A stretch of DNA of 64,000 bases from Rubrobacter xylanophilus DSM 9941 (GCF_000014185.1 NC_008148.1:1592001-1656000); one strand, 5' to 3'. Shown: positions 31,882 through 39,886, counted from the first letter of the stretch. The notes: generated by a model not told the origin, from the sequence alone. Numbers and translations are program-made.

Positions 31882-32958
31882 TCACTCCTCGTATGTAAAG
31901 GAGCCGTTGCCTGCCTCGAAACAAGGATTGCGGAACTCGGCATACGCCTTGCGCAGTCGAGCCCCGACCTTGTTTGCATCTCTCCAGAGTCTGTTTGTTT
32001 CGGAAGTGCTGAAGCCCTCTTCCGGGAGCTCTTTGGCGAGGATGTGGAGCACGTGTTTGTTGAGAAGTCTGTGTACCTCTTTACGCCCGCCTACCAAGGA
32101 GCTCAAGAACCATGCCACACAGGCGGGGATGAAGTGATTCGGGTCCGGAGCAGGACCGGGGCGTCCCCTGATTTCGCGAGACTCGCCCATCTTTAGCACT
32201 GCCGCATAGTAGTGTTCTACCCACTCCGGCGGCGGGAAGGCGAGCTTTTCTACTTGCTCGGGCAGAGAGGATGCTCCAGGTTTGAGCAAATCCTCTACGT
32301 TGTCCACCTTGACCGGTTTGCTATTAAACCTGACCTGTGGCCTGGGGGGGCTGCCAGGGTACACACTTATGACAAGAAGCCCCTCGCTGACACGGTGTTC
32401 CGTCTTTGTCGGCCACAGATATTCCTCACTCCACGGGATGCCGTCTTTTGAGAGCGCACTCCTGTAGGTTTTCGCCACAAGTTCGGGAGGGGGCCTTTTG
32501 GGCCCCTGGAGAATCGAAAGAGTTGTCTCGCAAGGTAGTTCGGCGTCCTGGGACTCATAGAGAAACCCGACCTGCACGGGTTCGCGCAGCAGCAACACCA
32601 CTCCATCCACAACCGCCAGCGGCAGTACTGCGTAGTAATCCATAAATTCATTGGATATAAAGCTCCAACAATTCACTTCTGCCGCACTGAGCCATTCCTT
32701 AACCCATGGTGGTCCAGTTAGGTAGTCGTACAAGCCCCCGGCGAGGTCACTTAGTGAGGAGCGCCGACACTCTCCGCTCCACGCAGTAGCCAGTAGTTCC
32801 CGCCACGCGCTTGCCGCGCCGCCTGCTGCAGCAAACGCTATGGTAGGGAACATTATCTCTTCCTCGGACACGCCTTCTCTTAGCAGCATTCGCGCTGCTC
32901 TGAAGAGTTCCTCGAACGCCTCTTCTGCGGCCAGCCTGTCCCCTGATAAACTCCCCAT
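31882..32958 (-). CDS. Hypothetical island cargo protein
   Basis: The 358-aa protein starts MGSLSGDRLAAEEAFEELFR. Base composition is visibly poorer in G+C than the chromosomal neighbours. The middle region has hydrophobic strands (YYAVLPLAVVDGVVLLLREP); the last 110 residues are helical (FIPACVAWFLSSLVGGRKEV, then NRLWRDANKVGARLRKAYAE). No recognised catalytic motif or signal peptide is seen. It is first in the minus-strand order of the island and separate from the xis-primase unit, the usual site of cargo such as defence genes. Function is unknown. Confidence 0.55.
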   Translation of the reverse strand: MGSLSGDRLAAEEAFEELFRAARMLLREGVSEEEIMFPTIAFAAAGGAASAWRELLATAWSGECRRSSLSDLAGGLYDYLTGPPWVKEWLSAAEVNCWSFISNEFMDYYAVLPLAVVDGVVLLLREPVQVGFLYESQDAELPCETTLSILQGPKRPPPELVAKTYRSALSKDGIPWSEEYLWPTKTEHRVSEGLLVISVYPGSPPRPQVRFNSKPVKVDNVEDLLKPGASSLPEQVEKLAFPPPEWVEHYYAAVLKMGESREIRGRPGPAPDPNHFIPACVAWFLSSLVGGRKEVHRLLNKHVLHILAKELPEEGFSTSETNRLWRDANKVGARLRKAYAEFRNPCFEAGNGSFTYEE

Positions 32959-33278
32959 AGAGTGCGGCGCGGGCTCTAGACTCTGACGGAGCGGCCCGCG
33001 CCGTGCCTCCTTTCTGTGCTCTATCTAGTTGCTATTTTTAGTTGCTATTTTGCTATTCTACTGCGTCCTATCCCCTTCCCCGAAACACAGATCTACCGCA
33101 CATCTGGAACGGCACATCTTTAAGCAAAAACACCTCCTCGCCGTGGCAGCAGTGTGGCAGCAGTAGCGTCAGAAAGCAACAGAAAGCAACAGGAAGTCGC
33201 CGCCCCTATAGAGACGACTTTTCGGCTTAAATAAGCGGGATATCCCGATAGAATAGAACGGGCCGGAACTTACCGGCC
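32959..33278. other. Right arm of the island: AT-rich repeats, arm sites and palindromes
   Basis: No gene is seen. TAGTTGCTATTTT is repeated in tandem at 33026-33038 and 33039-33051, and AGAAAGCAAC at 33171-33180 and 33181-33190; the latter is similar to the reverse complement of GTTGCTATTT. GGCAGCAGTGT-GGCAGCAGTAG at 33145-33166 copies the left arm pair. CGGGATATCCCG (33236-33247) and the hairpin CGGGCCGG/CCGGCCCG (33259-33280) sit directly against the att repeat. These are likely integrase/excisionase sites, or an origin, plus the promoter for the cargo gene. Confidence 0.5.
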
Positions 33279-33321
33279 CGGATTAGAAGTCCGCTGCTCT
33301 GTCCCCTGAGCTACGGGCGCA
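33279..33321. repeat. attR-like 43-bp direct repeat (tRNA-Arg 5'-half remnant)
   Basis: Identical to 24383-24425. It keeps the acceptor 5' strand, D arm and part of the anticodon arm of tRNA-Arg but no 3' half, so it cannot yield a tRNA. It lies 7 bp from the 3' end of tRNA-Gly. Confidence 0.88.
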
Positions 33322-33328
33322 CGATGAG

Positions 33329-33399
33329 AGCGGGTGAGGGGAATCGAACCCCCATCACCAGCTTGGAAGGCTGGGGCTCTACCATTGAGCTACACCCGC
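33329..33399 (-). tRNA. tRNA-Gly(TCC)
   Basis: The 71-nt cloverleaf has acceptor GCGGGTG/CACCCGC, a D arm with AGCTCAATGGTAGAGC, anticodon loop CTTCCAA (TCC) and T arm GGGGGTTCGATTCCCC. CCA is not encoded. It is part of a minus-strand tRNA cluster with tRNA-Pro upstream and, before the island inserted, tRNA-Arg downstream. Confidence 0.95.
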
Positions 33400-33419
33400 C
33401 TGCTATGTGGCCTCGTGTA

Positions 33420-33494
33420 TCGGGGCGAGAGGATTTGAACCTCCGACCCCCTGCTCCCAAAGCAGGTGCGCTAACCAGGCTGCGCCACGCCCCG
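33420..33494 (-). tRNA. tRNA-Pro(TGG)
   Basis: The 75-nt cloverleaf has acceptor CGGGGCG/CGCCCCG, anticodon TGG in the loop of the CCTGC/GCAGG stem and T arm GGAGGTTCAAATCCTCT. CCA is not encoded. It is 20 bp upstream of tRNA-Gly on the same strand and 14 bp after the murI stop. Confidence 0.95.
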
Positions 33495-33508
33495 CCAGAG
33501 GCTGGCTT

Positions 33509-34354
33509 TTAGTATAGCAAAGGGGCGTCGGACCTGGGGCTGGGGTCCAGCGAGGCGGGGAGGACGGCCTCTATCTTCTGGTCGAGGAAGCGGCTGCCGA
33601 GGGCGGCGAACTCTTCGGGGTCGGCGGTGCACACGTAGACGGAGCTCCCCAGGTCCTCGGCGTGCCGGGGCCGGCGCAGGTAACCGCGGCGGGAGAGCAC
33701 CCGCCCCACCTCCAGCGCCGTCTGTCCGGCCGAGGAGATCAGGCGCACCCTGGGGCCGAGGATCCTGTTTATGGTCTCGGAGATGAGCGGGTAGTGGGTG
33801 CAGCCGAGGATGACGACGTCAGCCCCCCGCTCCTGCAGGGGAGCCAGGTACCGGCGGGCCGCCGCCTCCAGCTCGGGGCCGGAGGTGATCCCCCGCTCGA
33901 TGAGCGGGACGAACTCGGGGGCCGCCTGCTCGTAGACTTCTATCCCCGCGTCGAGGTAGGAGATCGCCTTGGCGTAGGCCCCGCTCTCCACCGTGGCGGG
34001 GGTCGCCAGGACGCCCACCCGGCGGTTTCTGGTCTCCAGCACCGCCGCCCGCGCCCCCGGCTCTATAACCCCGATGATGGGCACGTCGAAGGAGCGCTGG
34101 GCGGTCATGAGCGCCGCGGCCGTGGCGGTGTTGCACGCGATGACCACCAGCTTCACGTTGAGGCTCACGAGGTAGCGGATGATCTCGTAGGCGAACCACC
34201 GGACCTCCGCGAGATCCCGTACCCCGTAGGGCACCCGCGCGGTGTCCCCGAAGTAGATGGTGTGCTCGTAGGGGAGCCGGTCCCGGATCTCGGCGAGCAC
34301 CGTCAGCCCCCCCACCCCCGAGTCGAAGACGCCTATGGGCCTGGGATCGCTCAC
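33509..34354 (-). CDS. murI: Glutamate racemase
   Basis: The 281-aa cytoplasmic enzyme makes D-glutamate for peptidoglycan. FDSGVGGLTVL opens the fold; the two catalytic cysteines lie in VIACNTATAAAL and ILGCTHYPLI, with partner Asp in the FDSG motif. The GTG start at 34354 follows a TATAAT at 34363-34368 by only 8 bp, so the mRNA from that promoter would be leaderless. Confidence 0.93.
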   Translation of the reverse strand: MSDPRPIGVFDSGVGGLTVLAEIRDRLPYEHTIYFGDTARVPYGVRDLAEVRWFAYEIIRYLVSLNVKLVVIACNTATAAALMTAQRSFDVPIIGVIEPGARAAVLETRNRRVGVLATPATVESGAYAKAISYLDAGIEVYEQAAPEFVPLIERGITSGPELEAAARRYLAPLQERGADVVILGCTHYPLISETINRILGPRVRLISSAGQTALEVGRVLSRRGYLRRPRHAEDLGSSVYVCTADPEEFAALGSRFLDQKIEAVLPASLDPSPRSDAPLLY

Positions 34355-34362
34355 GAAGCGGC

Positions 34363-34368
34363 ATTATA
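34363..34368 (-). promoter_or_regulatory. -10 element of a probable leaderless murI promoter
   Basis: A minus-strand TATAAT (inside TATATAAT) ends 8 bp before the murI GTG, leaving no room for a Shine-Dalgarno site. The -35 region is weak. Confidence 0.5.
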
Positions 34369-34384
34369 TATCCCCCCGGAAGCG

Positions 34385-34433
34385 GTTTTCGGGGGAAGAC
34401 GAAGGCCCGGCTCTTCGCCAGGCCCTCGTCCAG
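34385..34433 (-). terminator. tmRNA terminator region
   Basis: Just past the tmRNA 3' end, GAGGGCCTGGC and GCCGGGCCTTC (minus strand) form an 11-bp G-U-containing stem with a short loop, followed by a pyrimidine run (TTCGTCTTCCCC). Confidence 0.5.
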
Positions 34434-34790
34434 TGGAGGCGGCGGGAATCGAACCCGCGTCCGCGAGCGCGCCATCCGGGAGATTGTACGAGCGTCGCAC
34501 CCGGTTTAGCTTCACCGGCCTCTGCGGACCGGGGCGCCGCAGAGGGGCTAGCCCTGCTGTGGTGTCCCCCCCGGACCCCGGGCCGGAGCCCGGGAGGTAA
34601 GCCCACTAACCGACGCCGGAAACCGGGCCGTGGGCCGCCCGGACCGACGGGCTGCCAGTGGTTTTAGGCAGCCAGCGCCATCTCTCTGTCGTTGGCGTGT
34701 ATGTTTAGGTGCCGGCGTTTTACGAGTCTCCGGCGAACTCGGCTCGTCTCACCGGACGCTGTCCGCTCCCGTCGAAGCCGGATCGCCCCC
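34434..34790 (-). ncRNA. ssrA: Transfer-messenger RNA
   Basis: The 357-nt RNA starts GGGGGCGATCCGGCTTCGACGG and ends GGGTTCGATTCCCGCCGCCT plus CCA-less tail. Acceptor GGGGGCG pairs with CGCCTCC, including one G-U pair. The tag reading frame at 34664-34696 encodes ANDREMALAA and ends TAA, with the usual LAA proteolysis signal. It rescues stalled ribosomes together with SmpB, encoded 33 bp upstream, and RNase R. A promoter-like TTGATA-N16-TAAAAT precedes it. Confidence 0.93.
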
Positions 34791-34799
34791 GGAGAGGGT

Positions 34800-34827
34800 A
34801 TTTTACCACCGGAGGGCGAACTATCAA
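34800..34827 (-). promoter_or_regulatory. ssrA promoter
   Basis: Minus strand TTGATA (34822-34827) and TAAAAT (34800-34805) are 16 bp apart, 9 bp before the mature tmRNA 5' end. The -35 hexamer overlaps the smpB stop codon. Confidence 0.6.
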
Positions 34828-35276
34828 CGGCGGAGGCGCTCCTTCATCGCGCGCTCTATCTCGCGCTGAGCGGTCTTCTTGGCGATCTCGCGCCGCTTGT
34901 CGTACTGCCGCTTGCGGCTGGCGACCGCTATCTCGAGCTTTACGAGCCCGTTCTTGGGGTAGAGGCGCAGCGGGATGATGGTCTTCCTCTCCTCCTGGCT
35001 CTTCCCGGCGAGGCGGTCTATCTCCTTGCGGTGCAGGAGGAGCTTGCGGTCCCGGGTCGGCTCCTGGGGGACGTTGGTCGCGTTCTTGTAGGGCGAGATG
35101 TGCGCCCCGACGAGAAAGACCTCGCCGTTTCTCACCCGCACGTAGCTCTCCCGCAGGTTGGCCCGCCCCTCGCGGACGGACTTCACCTCCGGGCCGGTGA
35201 GGGCGATGCCCGCCTCGTAGGTCTCCTCTATGTCGAAGTCGTGCAGCGCCTTTCTGTTGCGCGCGAAGTCGCTCAC
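34824..35276 (-). CDS. smpB: tmRNA-binding protein SmpB
   Basis: The 150-aa protein begins with a GTG at 35276 overlapping the rnr stop (GTGA). It shows the family pattern: RNRKALHDFDIEETYEAGI, LTGPEVKSVREGRANLRESY and HISPYKNATNVPQEPTRDRK. A basic C-terminal tail (KRREIAKKTAQREIERAMKE) enters the decoding centre. It binds the tmRNA encoded immediately downstream. Confidence 0.95.
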   Translation of the reverse strand: MSDFARNRKALHDFDIEETYEAGIALTGPEVKSVREGRANLRESYVRVRNGEVFLVGAHISPYKNATNVPQEPTRDRKLLLHRKEIDRLAGKSQEERKTIIPLRLYPKNGLVKLEIAVASRKRQYDKRREIAKKTAQREIERAMKERLRR

Positions 35277-36919
35277 AGCCTCTTCACCACCCTGAGCTCG
35301 GCCCTCTGAAGCAGCGGCGTGATGTCCAGCAATTCTACCAGAACGCGGTCCCCCACCCTGTAGGAGGCCCCGATCTCGTCGTTGGAGAGCACCACGCCGC
35401 TCGGCTCGAGCTCCCACCAGCCGGGCAGCTTGCTGGCGTGGACGAGACCGGTGGCCCCGGTCTCCATCTCCACGAAGAGACCGAAGGAGGTGGTGCTCAC
35501 CACGGTGCCCTCGAAGACCTCCCCCACCCTGTCCCGCATCAGCCACATGAGGGTGTACTCGTCCGCGGTGCGCTCGCAGATCATGCTCTGCCACTCCCTC
35601 TCGGAGATGTGCTCGGCCACCTCAGGGAGGTTCTCGGGCAGCTCGTCCCCGAGCAGCGCCCGGTGGACGAGCACGTCGGCGTAGCGCCGGATGGGCGAGG
35701 TGAAGTGGGTGTAGTCCTCGAGCGCGAGCCCGTAGTGCCCCACGTTGCCGGGCGAGTAGAGGGCCCGGGGTATGGAGCGGAGCACGAGGTAACCCAGCGC
35801 CCGCGACTTGAGCATGCGGGCGATTGTGCCCAGATTCTCGGGGGTGGGCTCGACCCGCACCCCCACGGCAGCGAGGCGCTCGGCGAGCAGCTCGAGGTCT
35901 TCCGGGGAGGGGCGCTCGTGCACCCGGAAGACCGCCCCGCGCCTCCTGCGCAGCTCCCTCGCGACGCAGACGTTGGCCAGGATCATGAGTTCCTCTATCA
36001 GCTCGCGGGCGGGCGTGGAGGGGCGCATCGAGGCGGCGACGGGGACGCCCTCCTCGTCGACCTCGTACTCGGGCTCCCGGCTCTCGAGCTCCAGCTTGCC
36101 CCTCACGGCGGCGTTGGTCTTGAGCCTCCGGGAGAGCTCGAAGGCGGTGCGCACGAGCTCTGGCTGCTCTATCTCGCCCCGACCCTCCAGAAAGGCGTCC
36201 ACGGCCTCGTAGGTGAGCCGGGCGTCGCTGCAGATGAGGCTGCGGTAGACCTTCCAGCCCCGCACCTCTCCCTCGCCGGAGACGGAGATCTCGACCGTCA
36301 CGGCAGCCCGGTCCGCGTGCGGGCGCAGGGAGCACACGTCCGCGGAGAGCCGGGCGGGAAGCATCGGGGCCACGGTGCCCGGGAGGTAGACGGAGTTGCC
36401 CCGGTAGAGGGCCTGCCGGTCGAGCGCCCCGCCGGGGTCCACGTAGTGGGTCACGTCGGCGATGTGCACCCACAGCCGGTAGCCGCCGTCCTCCCGGAGG
36501 ATGGAGATGGCGTCGTCGAAGTCCTTCGCGTCCTCGCCGTCGATGGTCACCGTGGGCAGGCGGCGCAGGTCCCGCCGCTCGCCGAAGCTGCGGCCCGCGA
36601 CCGCCTCGGCCTCCTCCTCCACCCCGCGGGGGAAGGAGCGCGAGACCCCGATGGAGGCGAAGAGGGCCTCGTAGACGTTGCGCGGGTCGGAGGACGGCCC
36701 GATCACCCGGACCACCTCGCCGCGCAGCGAGCCCTTTCTCTCCCGGGCCCGCACCAGCACGAGGTCCCCGGCCTCCGCCCCCCGGCGCAGCTTGCGGGCG
36801 ACGAGGATGGGCCGCCGCTCGTCCACGAAGAGGGGGTCGGCGACCGAGTACTTGCCCCGGCGGACCAGCACCGCGGGCATGGTGGCCGTGTTGTCCCTGG
36901 CTCTGCGAGAGGCGCTCAC
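35273..36919 (-). CDS. rnr: RNase II/RNase R family exoribonuclease, short form
   Basis: The 548-aa 3'-5' exoribonuclease has TVTIDGEDAKDFDDAIS with the catalytic Asp cluster, the LPARLSADVCSLRP channel region, YTHFTSPIRRYADVLVHRAL and a C-terminal S1 domain. RNase R proteins are usually 700-800 aa; here the N-terminal winged-helix part is absent and a short cold-shock-like segment remains. Coupling to smpB and ssrA fits the known role of RNase R in non-stop mRNA decay. An internal ATG at 36877 is an alternative start. Confidence 0.88.
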   Translation of the reverse strand: MSASRRARDNTATMPAVLVRRGKYSVADPLFVDERRPILVARKLRRGAEAGDLVLVRARERKGSLRGEVVRVIGPSSDPRNVYEALFASIGVSRSFPRGVEEEAEAVAGRSFGERRDLRRLPTVTIDGEDAKDFDDAISILREDGGYRLWVHIADVTHYVDPGGALDRQALYRGNSVYLPGTVAPMLPARLSADVCSLRPHADRAAVTVEISVSGEGEVRGWKVYRSLICSDARLTYEAVDAFLEGRGEIEQPELVRTAFELSRRLKTNAAVRGKLELESREPEYEVDEEGVPVAASMRPSTPARELIEELMILANVCVARELRRRRGAVFRVHERPSPEDLELLAERLAAVGVRVEPTPENLGTIARMLKSRALGYLVLRSIPRALYSPGNVGHYGLALEDYTHFTSPIRRYADVLVHRALLGDELPENLPEVAEHISEREWQSMICERTADEYTLMWLMRDRVGEVFEGTVVSTTSFGLFVEMETGATGLVHASKLPGWWELEPSGVVLSNDEIGASYRVGDRVLVELLDITPLLQRAELRVVKRL

Positions 36920-36962
36920 GGGCTGAGTCTATCACGGCGCATCGCGCCGTCCGGAAGGCCCG

Positions 36963-37850
36963 CTAGACCTTCAGAAAGCGGGTCACGGAGAGGAAGCTCC
37001 CCACCACGCCGATGGCCACCCCCACCGCCACCAGCACCAGCAGGACGAACAGGGTGTCCACGGCGCCGGAGGAGATCGGGACGAACGGCAGCGCGTCCTG
37101 GGCCCAGTCCACGAACAGGAAGTTCAGCCAGATCACCACGACCGCCGCGAGCCCCGCGCCCACGAGCCCCTGCAAGAGCCCCTCGAAGACGAAGGGCCAG
37201 CGCACGAACCCGTCGGAGGCCCCGACCAGCTTCATCACCTCGATCTCCTTGCGCCGGGCGAAGATGGAGAGGCGGATGGCGTTGGAGATCAGGAGCACGC
37301 TGGCGATCAGGAAGAGCGCGGTGGCCCCGTAGAGACCCCAGATCATGTACCCGGTCACGGTGTTGAGCCGGTCTATGGTCTGGCGCGGGTAGTTGAGGTC
37401 CTCCTCGCCGATGCCCTCCTCTCCCCTGAGCCGCTCGGCGACCCGGTCGGCCATGGACGGGTCGTGCAGCCGGATCTCCAGCGAGGCCGGCAGCACGTCC
37501 TCCCCGATGCCCCGGTAGATCTCGGGGTTGTCCCGGAAGGTCTCCTTGAAGCGGTCGAAGGCCTCCTCCTTGGAGACGTACTCCACGCCCGAGACCTCCG
37601 GGTAGCCCGCCACCCGCTCGCGCAGGGCGTCTATCTCCTTCTGGGTGGCGTCGTCGGGCAGGTAGACCTCTATGTTCACGTCCTCCTTGACCGCCCCGAC
37701 CACGCCCTCCACGTGGGAGCTCACCAGCAGCCCCAACCCCAGCACCAGGATGCAGATGAAGGTGGTGGTCATGGCGGTCAGGCTCATCAGGAAGTTGTGG
37801 CGGATGTTCTTGGCCGCCTCCCTGAGGAAGAAGCCCAGGTTAAACCTCAT
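36963..37850 (-). CDS. ftsX: Cell division protein FtsX
   Basis: The 295-aa membrane protein has an N-terminal helix ([20 protein letters not shown]), an extracellular domain of about 110 residues and three C-terminal helices, the FtsX topology. The motif [15 protein letters not shown] before the last helices is diagnostic. It forms an ABC-type complex with FtsE that activates peptidoglycan hydrolases at the septum. Its start overlaps the ftsE stop by 11 bp. Confidence 0.93.
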   Translation of the reverse strand: MRFNLGFFLREAAKNIRHNFLMSLTAMTTTFICILVLGLGLLVSSHVEGVVGAVKEDVNIEVYLPDDATQKEIDALRERVAGYPEVSGVEYVSKEEAFDRFKETFRDNPEIYRGIGEDVLPASLEIRLHDPSMADRVAERLRGEEGIGEEDLNYPRQTIDRLNTVTGYMIWGLYGATALFLIASVLLISNAIRLSIFARRKEIEVMKLVGASDGFVRWPFVFEGLLQGLVGAGLAAVVVIWLNFLFVDWAQDALPFVPISSGAVDTLFVLLVLVAVGVAIGVVGSFLSVTRFLKV

Positions 37851-38526
37851 CGGCGTACGCCCCCTTCACCCTGTCGCGCACGATCCGCCCGTCCTCCAGC
37901 GCCACCACCCGCTTGCGCATCACGTCCACCATCTCCTTGTCGTGGGTGGCCACGATCACGGTGGTGCCGATGCGGTTGATGCGGTGCAAGAGCTGCATGA
38001 TGCCCACGCTGGTGTCCGGGTCGAGGTTGCCGGTGGGCTCGTCGGCGATGAGGATCGGCGGCTGCGAGACGAAGGCCCGCGCGATGGAGACGCGCTGCTG
38101 CTCCCCGCCGGAGAGCTGGTCCGGGTACTTGTCCATCTTGTCCGAGAGGCCCACGAGGTCCAGAATCTGGGGGACCTTCGTCCTGATGGCGCGCCGCCGC
38201 TGCCCGGTGACCTCCATGGCGTAGGCCACGTTCTCGGCGGCCGTCTTGTTGGGCAGCAGCTTGAAGTCCTGGAAGACGCAGCCGATGTTGCGCCGGTGGC
38301 GCGGGATCTTGCGGCGCGGGATGGAGGAGAGCCTGACCCCCCGCACGTAGATGGCCCCGGTGGTGGGCTCCATCTCCTTGAGGATGAGCCGCACCATGGT
38401 GGACTTCCCGGAGCCCGAGGGCCCGACCAGGAAGACGAACTCCCCGGCCTCGATCTCGAGGTTTATGTTCTCCAGGGCGACCGTGTCCCTGCCGAAGATC
38501 TTGCTGACGTTGCTGAATCGGATCAT
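37840..38526 (-). CDS. ftsE: Cell division ATP-binding protein FtsE
   Basis: The 228-aa ABC ATPase starts [20 protein letters not shown] at 38526. Walker [11 protein letters not shown]-loop [17 protein letters not shown], signature LSGGEQQRV and Walker [14 protein letters not shown] are all present. The downstream overlapping ftsX confirms the identity. The DNA upstream carries a dyad and a hairpin. Confidence 0.95.
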   Translation of the reverse strand: MIRFSNVSKIFGRDTVALENINLEIEAGEFVFLVGPSGSGKSTMVRLILKEMEPTTGAIYVRGVRLSSIPRRKIPRHRRNIGCVFQDFKLLPNKTAAENVAYAMEVTGQRRRAIRTKVPQILDLVGLSDKMDKYPDQLSGGEQQRVSIARAFVSQPPILIADEPTGNLDPDTSVGIMQLLHRINRIGTTVIVATHDKEMVDVMRKRVVALEDGRIVRDRVKGAYADEV

Positions 38527-38572
38527 GGCCTCTCCACCGACGCGGCTTGTCCCTCGGGCGGGCCGGCCCGCT

Positions 38573-38597
38573 CTGCCGGTGCCGCCAGCACCGGCAG
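38573..38597. terminator. Hairpin between the DUF2993 gene and ftsE
   Basis: CTGCCGGTGC-CGCCA-GCACCGGCAG is a perfect 10-bp stem with a 5-nt loop. No T tract follows; it may separate the DUF2993 gene from ftsEX. Next to it GCAAC-GATCT-GTTGC (38603-38617) is a small dyad, possibly regulatory. Confidence 0.45.
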
Positions 38598-38622
38598 AAG
38601 ATAGCAACGATCTGTTGCGATA

Positions 38623-39342
38623 TCAACCGAGGAGGCCCTCTATCCTGCCGGTGAGAAGGAGCCTCCCGTCGAGGGAGCGAACCTCCCCGATCCGGGTCCC
38701 CTCCGGAAAGCCCTCGAGCCGGTAGACGAAGCTCACCCCCTCGAGCATCCGGCGGCTGACCCTCTGCGGCAGCGGAGCCCCGGCTATGTACACGGAGCGG
38801 GGGGCGAAGACGAGGCTTCCCCCCCTGACGGAGAGCTCCCCGCGCACGGCGAAGGGCAGCTCGTTGCCGAGCACCTCCACGTCGGATCCGACGAAGACGG
38901 CGCCGGGCCTGAGATCCACCCGGCTCACCCGCGAGTCGAGCCGGGCCACCCGCGAGATCTCCTCCTCCGCCACCACGACCCGCAGATCCCCCGCGATGGG
39001 CCTCTCGGGCACGAGCTCGCCCTCCCTCAGGCTCCGCAGCACCCGTAACCGGAAGGGCTCGAGCTCCACCTCCACCCGCCGGGTCCTGAGCCCGCCGAAC
39101 TCGGCCCCCTCCATGACCACCCGACCCCCCGAGAACTCCCCGAGGAGCATCGCCGGCGGCGGGTCGCTCTCGAGCCTCACCTCCGGCGCCCGCTCCAGGT
39201 TCAGCCAGTCCTGCACGCTACGGGCGACGACCCCCTCCACAACGCCCGGCAGAAAGGTGTACGCCCCGGCAAGGAGCGCCAGAACGGCCAGCACCCCGAG
39301 CGAGAACGCCGCCCCGGCAACGGAGGACACAGCCCGGTGCAA
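38623..39342 (-). CDS. DUF2993 (LmeA-like) envelope protein
   Basis: The 239-aa protein has one N-terminal membrane helix (AFSLGVLAVLALLAGAYTFL) followed by a DUF2993 beta-rich lipid-binding domain: VVEGVVARSVQDWLNLERAP, VEVELEPFRLRVL, then LSRVSRVDLRPGAVFV-like strands. Relatives (LmeA in mycobacteria) bind phospholipid and act in envelope mannan or lipid metabolism. It should sit outside the membrane, anchored by its N-terminus. Its specific role here is unknown. Confidence 0.75.
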   Translation of the reverse strand: MHRAVSSVAGAAFSLGVLAVLALLAGAYTFLPGVVEGVVARSVQDWLNLERAPEVRLESDPPPAMLLGEFSGGRVVMEGAEFGGLRTRRVEVELEPFRLRVLRSLREGELVPERPIAGDLRVVVAEEEISRVARLDSRVSRVDLRPGAVFVGSDVEVLGNELPFAVRGELSVRGGSLVFAPRSVYIAGAPLPQRVSRRMLEGVSFVYRLEGFPEGTRIGEVRSLDGRLLLTGRIEGLLG

Positions 39343-39469
39343 GCCCTCAGCCCGAAACCCGCCCGAGGGCGCCCGATACGCCCCCGGGAACGCCCGCTCT
39401 TACCCCGACACGCTCCACGACAGCGCCGATTCTACCAGCAGCGGGCGGATAGCCCCGCAGACATTGCTG

Positions 39470-39475
39470 TATAAT
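39470..39475 (+). promoter_or_regulatory. -10 element upstream of the ArsR-type gene
   Basis: A consensus TATAAT about 52 bp before the start codon, with ATTGCTG just upstream and no clear -35 element. The AT-rich sequence around it (CATCAAAGTATG) is the likely operator for autoregulation. Confidence 0.45.
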
Positions 39476-39527
39476 CATCAAAGTATGTTGCGGGAAGAAG
39501 CGTTGTAGCGAGGAGAGCGGGACAAGG

Positions 39528-39869
39528 ATGGCGAGAGACGGCGAGCGCAAGCTTTCGGACGAGGGCTTTGAGATGGTGGCCGAGCAGTTCAAGGTCTTTG
39601 CCGAGCCGATGCGGCTGAAGCTGGTCTACGCCCTCATGGAGGGCGAGAAGCGGGTCTCCGACCTGGTGGAGGAGACCGGCGGGCTGCAGGCCAACGTCTC
39701 CAAGCACCTCGGCGTCCTGCTGGACGCGGGGGTCGTGCGGCGGAGAAAGCAGGGCACGAGCTCCTACTACAGCATAGCCGACGACACCGTATACGAGCTC
39801 TGCGACCTGATGTGCGGCTCGGTGGAGAGGCGGCTGGAGGTCCAGCTGGAGGGCATAGCCCGCTCCTGA
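39528..39869 (+). CDS. ArsR-family winged-helix regulator
   Basis: The 113-aa regulator has AEPMRLKLVYALMEGEKRVS, a recognition helix in LQANVSKHLGVLLDAGVVRR and a wing (KQGTSSYYSIADD), as in ArsR/SmtB repressors. CDLMC near the C-terminus offers two cysteines four residues apart that could bind metal or sense thiol or sulfur species. It stands alone on the plus strand between an envelope gene and glutaredoxin. The proximity of sulfur-oxidation genes makes a redox or persulfide signal possible but unproven. Confidence 0.8.
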   Translation: MARDGERKLSDEGFEMVAEQFKVFAEPMRLKLVYALMEGEKRVSDLVEETGGLQANVSKHLGVLLDAGVVRRRKQGTSSYYSIADDTVYELCDLMCGSVERRLEVQLEGIARS

Positions 39870-39886
39870 AGCGCCCGCGGCCCCTT

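Larger units (their letters stand above)
24383..33321. mobile_element. Integrated island of about 8.9 kb in tRNA-Arg
   Basis: Bounded by 43-bp identical repeats (24383-24425 and 33279-33321), the island holds a tyrosine integrase next to the left repeat and, moving right, an XRE repressor, a toxin-antitoxin pair, a replication primase-helicase, an excisionase-like protein and unknown genes. Almost all genes run on the minus strand. No capsid, terminase, portal, FtsK/Tra or relaxase gene is visible. It therefore looks like a satellite or integrated-plasmid type island rather than a complete prophage or ICE. The damaged replication gene suggests partial decay. Confidence 0.85.

Noticed and set aside
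33026-33190. CRISPR array
   Set aside because: Repeats are short, tandem and without regular unique spacers; no cas genes.
24383-33321. Complete prophage
   Set aside because: No terminase, portal, capsid, tail or lysis genes are visible.
24383-33321. Actinomycete-type conjugative element
   Set aside because: No FtsK/SpoIIIE-type transfer gene or relaxase is present.
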